A DNA stretch of 64,000 nt from Apoda limacodes (lineage: Eukaryota > Arthropoda > Insecta > Lepidoptera > Limacodidae): positions 17,126,001-17,190,000 of the forward strand of contig OX291545.1 in assembly GCA_946406115.1 (NCBI GenBank). The letters run 5' to 3'. A program made the translations under genes and the position numbers. The number at the start of each line of letters is the position of its first letter. Position 1 is the first letter of the stretch. Below the pieces are notes generated by a model, which was not told the origin of the DNA, ran no database searches, and was given only the letters and a program-made list of their open reading frames with translations. Shown here one piece after another: positions 34,561 through 45,500 of the stretch.

Positions 34561-35539
34561 CGAATACTAAGAATACAAAGAAGTTTGCAAGAGCAGACCA
34601 GCCTCCACAGGCGGCACCCGTTCACAAGTATGACATATGAATCAGCCATCGCTTCGCTCAACCATGTTTTAAAGAACATAGCGACCCGCCGCACATGCCA
34701 CCACCGCAGAGACACTTTGAGAGAGCATGAAACAACCAAGCAACTCCAATAAAACTTCGATTGTACTAGTTACAATGTGTGAACTAAAGGAACAAAAAAT
34801 AAATTCGATTCATGTCGAGATTTAAACACACAAGTTCACATTTAACATCACACGGCGAACACATATACTCTGAACTTAAAACTGATTTAAAGTTGCTTTT
34901 GAAAATATTAAGATAAGAGGAGAAGATTGGAAGGTAAAAAGCATTTACTAAATTATCACTTTAGTTTCACAATTCCATAACACTCCTCTCTCCATCTCCA
35001 AGAGCATTGGGATCATTGGTGTTGACATCTTCAGCGATGTTCAGTTTCAAGATCATTTGCAAGGAAAGGTGAAGCTGGCGCCCAAAAAACTAAACAGAGC
35101 GAGGCAGTACTTCACGTCGGGGCAGAGGTTGCTGCTTTACAAGTCGCAAGTTCGACCCCATATAAAGTACAATTGCCATCTCTGGGCGGGTGCACCCGGA
35201 TACCAGTTTGGCCCTTCTGACTCGGTTCAACGACGGGCTGACGAACCCTTAAGTCTGAGGAGAGACTTTGCCTCCCTGTGTGTTCTAGCGCTAGTACAAT
35301 GGGATGTGTTCTAAGAAATTGTTCGAAATGATGCACGTCTACTTTCTACTATCGCACCATCGGCAGGGAATTCATTCTCACAGTTTAGAACTGAAATAGT
35401 AATAGTTTGGTTGTGGAATGAACTCCCTGCTAAGGTTTTCTTTAAGGACTACAGTATGGGGTTCTTCAAGAAAGAGGTTATTGGATTTTTGAAGGGTCAT
35501 CAACACGCGAGTGATACCCCTGGTGTTACAAGCGTCTAT

Positions 35540-36125
35540 AGGCTACGGTGACCGCTTACCATAAGGCGGGCATCGTAAGCTTGTTTGCCGAGGCCGCCTA
35601 ACAATGGTTTTTCGACCATGCCGTGGTTTGTGGATTGCACAATTAATCGGTTCGGGTGATTGAGCGTACGCTCGAAAAAGCGGATTGCCGGGTCTTTGAA
35701 GTATTGGGGAATCGTGGGGAGCTCGAAGTCCCTGTGTAGGTCCGCATTCCGGACGAACCAGGGGGCTCCGGAGGCCGCTCTGAGGAAGCGGTTTTGGAGG
35801 GTCTGGAGTCTATGGAGGTTGCGTTTAGACAACACATAGACGACACTAGCGTATGCTAGTATGGGGCGGATGCAAGTGGTGTAAAGCGTCAGCTTATTTC
35901 CAAGCGACATTAAAGTAGACTTGCCTATCATGGGATAAAGACGACCGAAGACAAAAGCGGCTCGGTCTCTATTTTAGTGTGATTGCGGAAGTTCAGATGC
36001 CTATCCAGGGTCACACCAAGATACTTGTTTTGCCAAGGAATTGCGTAGCAGTAGAGTGGGAGGGAAGATGGTCGCGGAGTTTGGCCAGTGGTAAAAACGA
36101 CGGCAAAGTTTTGGGACAAAACCGT
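35540..36125 (-). mobile_element. LINE RT C-terminal fragment, minus strand
   Basis: Two overlapping minus frames read SSLPLYCYAIPWQNKYLGVTL, then DRHLNFRNH. The second continues MIGKSTLMSLGNKLTLYTT, CIRPILAYASVVY, LQTLQNRFLRAASGAPWFV and RNADLHRDF. This is the thumb/C-terminal region of a jockey-superfamily RT in one frameshifted copy. Its last codons run into the 3' UTR of the neighbouring + strand jockey copy. Confidence 0.75.
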
Positions 36126-36462
36126 CTATCAAAGCTTTCTCTCCTGAGAATTGAAAGCGATTTTCTCAGGGAACTGGATTTCAGCGAAATTATCAACGAT
36201 TTTTCGGCGGAAAAAGCTCGGAAGGTTTCGCTCGTTAACGCTAAAATTTTATTTCAGATAATTGTTGTTTTCGATTTTATTTATATATGTATGTTTAATA
36301 CTATAAGAATTTATTTGCTTTCACAATAAATTATTTAAAAACTCGACTCGACTCGATAATATGAAAAAATTGATCATTTTATTTGGAAAATAATTTGGAG
36401 GCCTCTCCATTCCCTTGTTGCCCCGAGGCCTCCAGACTTCTAAATCCGGCCCTGACTCCACT

Positions 36463-37474
36463 GTTAGATATTTATATCTAAAACTAAGAATTATATACCT
36501 AAATGTTTTATTTAACATAATTGAGGTATACTTATATCGAATCAGAATCCTAAAATGAAATTGGATTTCAAAGAAGTACCTAAGCGTCAAAAAATTCATT
36601 TTTAAACACGTACTTTCGACATAAAAAATAACATAGAGTAGGTAGGCAAACTCAAAAATAATTCCTATAGAAACATAGTTTATTTTTTCAAAGTTTCAAT
36701 TATCTAACTTGAGTTTTTTTTAATAATCACACTAAGAACAATGGTATTTTCATATTTTTTGACGCGGTATTTTAGATACAAAATGATAGTGCGTCTCACT
36801 TGGACAATTGAGCTCGCGCTGGCCGCTATCTCATAGCGTACATTTTAGTCACGCTTGCCGATGCGTTGTTGCGTTCGACTAATTTCTATGATTTGTGCGA
36901 TTAGAACAGATTTAAAAGAAATTTTCGGATGCCTTTTTTATCATCTACAAGAATCAGTATAAAGAACACAAACTATTTATGTAATTTATACAACACTAGC
37001 CTTTGGCCGCGGCTCTGCCAAAGCCTGCCTGCTCTCACTATATATCGCGTAGGTGGAGACCATCGATATGAAAAAACAAATCGATGGTGGAGACCCGTAG
37101 GTCGATTCCGTAAAAAGAGGATTTACCATGTGCAATTATACGTCTTTGGTAGTCATGGCTCTCACGACCCCCTCCCCCCCCCTCGATTTAGTGTAGCTGT
37201 CAATATGGGAGTCATAACTCATGCAGAACTGCACTTTCTCCGGTTTTAAGTCCCCAGTACTTGGGAGATGACAGATTACAAAGATTTTTTCTGAAGATGT
37301 CAGTGACTCGGAAGATAATCCTTAGCCTAAGCCTAATCTTGTTTTATGCTGGCGCTGACCGATAAAATGATCCTGCTGATCAAATACATTTATTGTAAAC
37401 AAACTACCAATACTGGTTCAGTTTGCGTTGCGTTCAGTTCATCTGCAAAACAGGTGGGCGACTTGCGATTTTGT
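36463..37474. other. no element recognised
   Basis: AT-rich sequence without protein signal. A small hairpin CCATCGAT ... ATCGATGG lies at 37059-37087, and a C-rich run at 37169-37183. Confidence 0.35.
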
Positions 37475-37600
37475 AAACTATTCCTCTGAGAGTCGTGCTT
37501 TTTGGTCGCTTGCTAAAGCTGCCTGAGAAAACTTTAGTCAATCGTCGTTACCACCACTGCGAACGAGCGATGGTGACTTCGCCTACAGTGCTTACAAACT
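37475..37600 (+). mobile_element. jockey-type LINE linker fragment
   Basis: GAGAGTCGTGCTTTTTGGTC, GCTTGCTAAAGCTGCC and TACCACCACTGCGAA match 12675-12750 and the reverse complement of 50420-50500. Confidence 0.6.
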
Positions 37601-37911
37601 AAGAACGCATTTTCGATTTAGGTAGGCAATAAAAATATAGGCATATTTGAGGGTTGTTTATTTATATATATTTAGCTATAGTTCAACCATTTTGCTGCTC
37701 CTAAGCTTTGCCGCCGTAGGCAGTCGATATTTATTTATGCAGTCGCTTTCCTTGCCTGCCGCCTAGAGGCCGGCCGATATATATATATATCATTTTAGTT
37801 AGTATTAATTTTCAACTTTAAACTTAATCCAATAAAAAGAAAGATTGCAACCAGATTTTTAGTGTTTCAGAAATACAATTTAGAGTTCAGTAGTTTGCAA
37901 AATATGGACTG

Positions 37912-38307
37912 TTAAGAGAATACGATTCGGAGCGCCTCTCGGCGTGCTTCATACAAACGATTTTTTTTACTTATTTTTGGCATTTGCTGATCAAACACCA
38001 CAAAATTTTGAAGACATGTCCTAGTAAAAAATATCTAGTCTGCAGGGTGCTAGTTTTCTTTAAAATTTTATAGTGCAAAAGTTATACAGAATTCACGTTT
38101 TTCATACAAATGGTTTTAAAAAATAATTAATAATTTCTAGTTAATAAAAACATTTTACAAGATTTTGGAAAACCACAGACATAGGTATTCGGCTTCGGAT
38201 TATGACTAAGAAATTTGCACAGTGATTGATCAGTAGATGTCAAAAACAAATTAGAAATTCGGTTGTATGAAGCCCGCTGCGAGGCGCCGCAAATCGTATC
38301 CTCTTAA
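37912..38307. mobile_element. 396-bp MITE with about 45-bp TIRs ending in TTAA
   Basis: The left arm begins TTAAGAGAATACGATT at 37912. The right arm, reverse complemented from 38307, begins TTAAGAGGATACGATT, and both continue with GGCGCCTC- and GCTTCATACAA-type blocks. The terminal TTAA could be a piggyBac-type target site or part of the repeat. There is no coding sequence. Confidence 0.75.
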
Positions 38308-38734
38308 GGTTGCGCTGCATCACGGGTCGATCTTATCAGCGAGGAACGGAGAGGTGAAAAAATGGGTATAATTATTATTAACAATATTTTAAATTGGATT
38401 TATAACTGATAGGTCGCTAAATTTATATATATATTTGATTCAACCATTTTGTAGGGGTAAGGTAGGGTTGCCATACGTCCCGGTACGCCGGGACATGTCC
38501 TGGTTTAAAAATCATAGTTATTTAATAGAGGGCTGGACTTGGTAAACAGTAATATAACTACAATAAACGCGCTCTAACTAGCTACGCTAATCGCACGTGG
38601 ATAGAACGACGTAAGCGCTGACACCCGTTCACGTTTCACGAATTTACGTTAACAGTGTCAACGCATACTAACTTTCGAGGATGAGAAAGGCGCGGGACAA
38701 ATAATGTTTACTTTAAATTAAAGACATTTTTAAC

Positions 38735-39856
38735 AAAGAGTTGGAAGGAATCGGTTGCCCCTCGCACATTCTTCATAATACAGCCTCCACTGCCGCTGAT
38801 GTAATCAATCGATGTGGAATTCATGGTACTAAAAATTTACAAATATTTTTCAATATTTACTGTGAGAGTTGAGCGCCTCAAGGAATTTTGTGAGCTAGCA
38901 GAAGTAACATATAATAATATACTGTCACACTCGAGAACACGATGGCTGTCACGTCACTTCTTACAGCTGTAGATCGCATATTAAAGCTTTGGGTGCCATT
39001 GAAATATTTTTTCGCAGCTGAAGCAAGAGCCCCGAAAGCAATAACCAACTTTTATGAGAACCCTATATCTGAATTGTACACTCTTTTTGTGCATAGTCAA
39101 TCATCTTAAATTGAGAAGCAAATTAAAAGGATAGAAAAATCAGTGATTACTGTTATTAAAGTGAAAAGTGTTTTAAATGATACAACGAAACAACTGAACT
39201 ACCGGTCAATAATTAGCTACTTGGGTAATCAAACAAAACAATTATATACGAAACTCAAGAATTAAGGTGCTCTCTATGCGCAGCAAACAGAAAGATTTAT
39301 ACAAAGACACAGGCGATTATTTCCACGCTGCTATTGAATATCTCGAACAGTGGTCTGAGCCTAAGAAAAAAAGCGAGATTTTTGATAATCCAATCATCCG
39401 ATGTTGAACGAGATTCCACTGTTGAAACAAATTGAAGAAATTACAAGTTATTAAAGCGAGAAATTTATACAAATTAGTGATTCAATGTATGAGGAATTTA
39501 TGTATTTACAATCGTTGCTACAAACTGAAATGTCTGATGAATGGAAATGTAAAAACGTACAAGATAGATGGAATTATTTTTTTCAAAGGACAGAGGAAAG
39601 AGAAGGAAAAACTAATTTACTCAATGTATGTCAATATCTCTTTGCAATCCCTGACCATAATGCACATGTGGAGCGGGTATTTTCATTGATAACCTCGGAA
39701 TGGACTTAAGAGAGGAACCAGCTCGCTGTAGGAACAGTTGAGAGTATAATTCAGTTCATATACAACTACAAGACGACATGCATTGAGTTTTACAAGTACG
39801 TTAAGTCTCAAAAAGAGTTGCTCCGTAAAGCGGGAACATCTGACAAGTATAAATAG
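38735..39856 (+). pseudogene. hAT transposase remnant
   Basis: Frames read ELEGIGCPSHILHNTAST, then INRCGIHGTKNLQIFFNIY and LKEFCELAEVTYNNILSHS, followed by TRW. The end is LLNVCQYLFAIPDHNAHVE, RVFSLITSEWT, a stop, and EFYKYVKSQKELLRKAG to the stop at 39856. The LFAIPDHNAHVERVFS block is the hATC dimerisation motif. The N-terminus with its BED finger is missing, and several stops interrupt the rest. Confidence 0.8.
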
Positions 39857-40439
39857 GCCCAGAAAAGCGACAACAATTAGGTTAAGAAACTTCCTTACCG
39901 TTGGATTTTATATTTGTTGATTAATTTATTTTAGTTTGTAATAAGAATAAGACAAAAATGCCATGTATAAATGACGATATTTGATGGTTATATTTTGTGT
40001 CAATTTAAAAAAAACAATGCCATGGATGAGAATGTTATATTTAATTTTGTTGATTATATTTTGGGTTTATAAGAAAAAATACATTGTGATAATTTTATGT
40101 TTGTTGATTACATAGTGTGCTAAATAAAAAAATGCTGACATATGGATACTTATTTTAGTTAATGTTGATTTCGTAAATATTTTTTTTATTAATATATTGT
40201 AAAATATCAGAACTAACACATTCAGCGGCAGTACATGCTAGACGCTGCGTTCGTAGCCGATAGCGAGAATTTTATCCTTTGCAGCGAAAAGCGCCGACAA
40301 ACAGAAGGGCTACCGGGAAGCGCTTTACGATATTTCACTTGACTCAGAAAATTCACTTGAGGGAGAAACCCCGACTGACGGGTCGCTGGCATTGAAATCG
40401 AATTTGTGTTTAGGCAAGGACTAAAACTTAAACCTGGGC

Positions 40440-40580
40440 TGTATATGGGCTGAGGCTCCTTCAGAGTCTCGCCCCAAAAAGCCCGATGACGCAGTAATGA
40501 CTGGAACAGTCAACTGCATTGGCAGATCAGAAAAAAAACCTTTAAAGTTACCTATTGTTGTAATAAGAGTTCCCTTTTTT
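40440..40580 (+). repeat. dispersed repeat, copy 1
   Basis: GAGGCTCCTTCAGAGTCTCG, CCCCAAAA and GCAGTAATG with following bases match 62749-62870 in the same orientation. This copy lies near the right end of the 2.2-kb hAT. Confidence 0.6.
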
Positions 40581-40674
40581 TCTACCTTTACTAGTTTTTC
40601 TTGAAATGTCCCGGTCTGAGTCCTCACACTTATGGCAACCCTAGGGTAAGGTTAAGTTTTCCGTGAGGCAGATG

Positions 40675-41030
40675 GGTTATAACCCCATACTGTAGTCCTT
40701 AGAGAAACCTTATCAGGCCCGGAGCTCATTCCACAGCCCAAGCGCTAGCGGGAGGAAGTTTCACTGAAACCGCACTGTACGAGACCATTTAGTTCTAAGG
40801 TGTGTGGATGAATTCCGATTCATTGGCGAGCGGTTCGATGGTAGAAAGTGGCTGTGGGCATAGATTCGATCAATTCCTCAGAACACATCCTATTATCCAA
40901 GCGGTAGAACACACACAGAGAGGCAGTTCGGGATTGCTGGCGATAATCTCAGCCCGTCGCTGAACCGAGTCAAAGGGGCCAAGCAGGTATCCGGGTGCAT
41001 CCGCCCAGAGATGGCAGCAGTACTCGGTTA
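40675..41030 (-). mobile_element. jockey-type LINE 3' end fragment
   Basis: On the minus strand it carries the C-terminal ORF2 region and 3' end like 15060-15440. Landmarks in + orientation are CATACTGTAGTCCTTAGAGA, GCGGGAGGAAGTTTC and CAGAGATGGCAGCAGTACT. It begins 24 bases after the hAT target duplication. Confidence 0.65.
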
Positions 41031-41574
41031 CTTGTGAGCAAGCGATAATGATGAAAGCGGTTTACCGTTGGCCATCAGAAGGGAGTTTAGCCTCACACCT
41101 TAAAACTTTTCTGGGGAAAAGAACCTATATTCACATTTTTTTAGCTAAACTTCGTCAAACATTTTCCAACCAAATCGTAGAACTAGGAGTTTAGGGTTAT
41201 TATTAGTGGTTAAAGTATGAAATTGCCGTTTCATAATGATTTTTTTTTGTAGAATGATAATTAATGTATCTGCCATTTAATAGGAAGAGCATTTAAACCT
41301 TTCCGATAAAACTTTGTGGACCTGGACTCCATAAGCTGTGTGAAGGTAGGTACTGCTTACTGGCAAGATATTGTTTTCGTACAATAAATTGTTAATATCA
41401 AGGGGAAAGTGGCAGTAGGTTGGTACGAGGTCCGTCGAGTCCGGTTTGCCCTAATCGCTTTCGGTGGGGTAGGCCATGCCTCAACAGTAAAAACGTATAC
41501 GGCTGATAAGGATTATATGTAAAAGGTACTACATTACTAAGCAGTAAGGTAAGTTAAGCTTCAACGCGGGCTGT

Positions 41575-41925
41575 TCTCTGCATATCAGTCAACAAATCAT
41601 CACACATTTTTCAAGTTTTTTAATTTTACCGATTTGCTGCAAATAAGTCAATATTGTTGATATGCGCTAACGTCAACCATGCCGCTAATTTTTAAGTAGT
41701 TTGACACGGATCGTCTTCCACCATCACCTTCATTTTGTCGTTAATTACCATAGTAGCGAGTCTTCCTCGTGGTTAATTCTTCAGGTCAAAGTTTGCACTA
41801 TGAAAACGGGTAAACCAATAACGCACGGTACGATCGTTAGCCGTATCCTCTCTAAGCATTGACATTGCGAGCAGTTTCTGCTTGGTTAGCCCCGCGTCGT
41901 ATCTCATATTTGAATATTATTCTTA
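41575..41925 (-). mobile_element. mariner transposase N-terminal fragment
   Basis: From Met at 41907 the minus strand reads MRYDAGLTKQKLLAM, REDTANDRTVRYWFTRFHS, ANFDLKN and a stop, then PRGRLATMV and VEDDPCQT. Frameshifted QQIGKIKKLEK and LTDMQR follow. This is the HTH region and start of the linker of mariner transposases. No catalytic core or terminal repeats were found. Confidence 0.75.
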
Positions 41926-42514
41926 ATTTTCGCTGTACCTGCACTTCTTCAAATTAAAAGCTGAATGTAAAAACAATTTTATTGAAAATCGATCATCAAA
42001 TGCCATGTCTTTTTTAAATTTAGAATGTTATGCCTAGTTTTCGTGTGAGTAAAGTTTCACTCTGGATTGAACACTATGTGGTTTAATTTTTATTTAAAGT
42101 GACCCGTGCATTACAACGGCAATTTCATATTTGAACCCCTATTATTTCGAATGAAATTATTTAATTTCAATAAGCTAGTATCGGCTTAACGTATTAATTA
42201 GGTTGTTTTCCAATAATACAAGGAGCAAATTGTGCAAGTTTCTAATGTATTAACAAAATATAAAACTAAAATACACTTTTCTTTAAATAAATAATGTCCA
42301 GTCGTTTATTAACAGGAATGGTAGAACAGCAATATTCATTTATTGATGCTGTTTTTAACGGTTATCGGATATTAATAATATTAAATAGGTACAATAACTA
42401 TATTTTATACATACAATAAAATACATTGCCAATATGAGCATAATAAATTTATAACGAGCCAGGTAGCAAATGGGTTTAATTCGTACTAAATTGATTTCTA
42501 ATTCATTCCTTTTT

Positions 42515-45500
42515 TCAGCTTCGTTGATTAGCATTTGCCTTTGTAAATGTTTCAATATCATCGAATGACCTTTTCGCTTTTGTCGATATGTCGTCCATAG
42601 ATCTTCTTGCGGTTGAAGTTATGTCGTCGAAGGACTTCTTTGTGTGTGACAACAATTCATCTGTACTCTTGCAAGCAGAGTTTGCAAGTTCCTTTATTTC
42701 TGTGTCGATCTTTCCTATGACCCATTCGATTGCCTGTCGCCCTTTTCCTGCGTTTAGAGAGATCTTATTCGTTAGTAAATCTTCCATGTAACTACTAAGA
42801 GGTACACCCTGAAAATAAAATTAATTAGAATTATTACAATTTATTTGATTACTAAGCGTGTTTGTTTGTTTGTCCTTCCTTCACATCGCAAAAGAGCATC
42901 ATATTAAGCTAGAATTAGACGCAAGAGACGCAGGACATAGGCTATTATTCTGAAAAAATCCAGGTGATCGAACTATAGCTATAGCTTGATATAGCACACT
43001 TGCATTGATGATATTTTGTATCTAAAGCTACTATATAAAACTTTCTTACTACAGTCAAGGAGTTGCCATACAAATCCCACCCCGATCATCGAATTTAGCG
43101 CGGGCGAAACCGCTGGCAAGACTTAGTAAATAATATACCCACAAGTTTCATAATATATCATAATTAATGATAGTAGGTAGGCGACAAAGCGGAGCGCAGG
43201 GACCTAATTCTCACTTCATCCGAGATACTATCGTATTAGAGATTATCTGGAAGACAGCATCTCGACTGTAAAATTTCGATCGTCGACATCATTTTCTCGT
43301 TTGCTGTATTCTCAATGAGTATGAATCAAAACAACCTTCGAACAAAATATCGTTCGAAGCGGTGAACAGTTACTCTACGAGGTACGTTCCGTTGCACAGT
43401 TTTAGAGCGTTTTTAAAAACGCCTACTCTAATATGCCTCTCTTGATATATTAAAAAAGGTTTCATTGACTAGAAAATGTTTGAAGCAACATCTTACTTGT
43501 GTTTTATCATTATTAATAAGGAAATAAAATAAGTATAACTAAGTTTGTAAACCAAATCCCTATTTCAAGAAATTGCTAAAATCTTTAAACGGAACGTAGT
43601 TGGACATAAATAAAAAAAAACTCATTTTGTTTTTGTTGAGTGTTTTATTTGTTTATTTGGTTGAGAATTTTTAGTTATTTTTATTTTTCATAAGGTGTAA
43701 TTTATTAAATTTTTCTCACATACCTAGTATTATCAAAATACTACTCAGCACTAAAGATGGCGGCGCCGGACCACAAACATTTTTATCAGTGTATGTGACG
43801 TAACCTAGTGTTTGTTGTGATGGAAATCAATAGAAATAGAAGAATATTATTGCCATGAGCGACTTTGATAATTGCGAAAATCGGCCAATCGATCAATTGA
43901 GAAAAGACTTATAATGTATTATGAAAGGAATAAAAGTAAAAAAAATATCATATTTGGTAAAATAAGTCTTTTTTTCCGCCCTTTAATTACTCTGACCTAC
44001 ATTTTAGGCATTTATTTTAGATTTTATAGCATATAGTTTACGCTAAGAGTAGAATTAATGTTTAGAACCCAAAGTTTTGAACTAAATTTGTCATGATTCG
44101 AATGCGAGATATAGTCTCGAACGGTCCCGACCACTCGAAGCAGTTCGAGCGGCTTGCGTTTGAGAAATGTCGGATTCGACATTACCAGAATTGCTTAACT
44201 ACATGAGAAAAGTTTAAATTCGTACTTTATTTCGAATTCGTGAACATTTCGATTGCGTGAGAATTGGCTCCCTGGTGAGACGTATAAATTGAATATGTGT
44301 TGTAATATGTTTTTATTTATTTATATATATATAAATAAACACTGTGAAAAACTATTTGATAAAAATTAAAACAATACAAATATTAATTTGTAATTATATT
44401 TAACTTATACATCGCTTCTAGGTACATTGTCGCGTACATTATGTATGTAGATCAAGGAAAAAATGTGAAAGTTTTAGTTTGTTTTTTGTAAGTTGGCAAA
44501 TGAGTCTAAATATATAATCTACTTAAAAACCTTAAGTATATTTTGCGTAAAATGTACATATTTAATCGTATATTATACTTATTTCTATAGGTAAGTAGGT
44601 ACTCGATAAGTAAACAAATAAATTATATAATATTGGCAAAAAAAAAATTGGAATATTTTGCATCCTATGAAAGGTCATCATATTTATTCATATTGTTAAT
44701 TGTTTATTCTATGGATTTACCTTTTTAGCGGCAACTGTTGGTTTTGTTGGTTTCTACGTTATTTAGAAACTAGTTTTGCCCGCGGTTTCCCGTCCGCGAT
44801 TAATTCTATTAAAGGTGTCGGATTTTTACGCCAACTCCTTGATTATAGTAAGAAAGTTTTATTTAGTAGCTTCAGATACAAAATATCATCAATGCAAGTG
44901 AAATTCGGTTGTGGGTTTTTTTTGCGGTAACTTTTGAATATTCTGCGTTAAAAAGTACTATCTTCTAAAGTATAGCTGGAGTTCTGCGACAGCTGTCAAA
45001 GTAACAGGCCTAGTGCTAGGACATTCTTGATTATCGATTATAATTGCCTATCCTTTATCCCTCTTATTCCAGTTTCCCCTTTCCGCTCTTATTTCACTAA
45101 TTCAGAAACCACCTTAAGATTCAAAGCAATGGGAAGAATACAAACAAACAAGGAAAATTAGATTTCCAACGCCAAACGTAAGGTAAAATAAAAGACAACC
45201 TATAGTCCATTGAAATGTTACATGAGCTTTGCATTTGTTAGAGGACGCAATTTTCTTTTCGGGACATACACAATAGAAGCTTAACCTCAAGTTTGAGGGA
45301 TCGCCACCCTTGTCATCCGGCCACCATCCTGGAAAAAGGGGTGAAAACACTTTTTTCGCGATATCTCGAAAACTATGCGTCTTACAAAAAATTCGTAATG
45401 ACATAATTTGTAGCAAATTATTTTGCCTACAAATATGTTTATATAACTTTTTGCCCCAAATTAAAAATTAAAGAAGTTATAAGCAAAATGAGAAATTTTA

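Larger units (their letters stand above)
32815..35600 (+). mobile_element. jockey-type LINE copy split by a 1.6-kb insertion
   Basis: Left part 32815-33410 has RT blocks SLDIAKAFDRVCHRGLL and GVPQGSVLSPTLFLLHIND. The CYADD box is readable only in a shifted frame near 33209. Right part about 34975-35600 has LNRARQYFTSGQRLLLYKSQ, YNCHLWAGAPGYQ, LRRDFASL and the shared 3' UTR. The break lies after CCGCTAAAAAAAACC (33410). Compared with 15680-15720, about 25 bases of the family sequence are missing at the junction. It is dead and lies inside the 4.2-kb hAT. Confidence 0.8.
32244..36454 (+). mobile_element. 4.2-kb hAT element with 8-bp TSD, host to nested insertions
   Basis: The ends are CAGGGCCAGATTT at 32244 and the reverse complement CAGGGCCGGATTT ending at 36454, 13 bp with one mismatch. 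The flanks ACTCCACT at 32236-32243 and 36455-36462 are identical. Near the right end the + strand reads LSLLRIESDFLRELDFSEI, then DFSAEKARKVS. This resembles the final segment of ZMYM1-like hAT transposases. The rest of the transposase was not found. The interior holds a jockey-type LINE, a pogo-like deletion derivative, a Helitron piece and a minus-strand LINE fragment. Confidence 0.85.
38463..40643 (+). mobile_element. 2.2-kb hAT element with exact 8-bp TSD
   Basis: The 13-bp terminal repeats TAGGGTTGCCATA are perfect. Both sides carry GGGTAAGG (38455-38462 and 40644-40651). Inside is a broken hAT transposase with its C-terminal dimerisation region (38735-39856). The right end also contains a repeat shared with 62749-62870. 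Confidence 0.9.
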
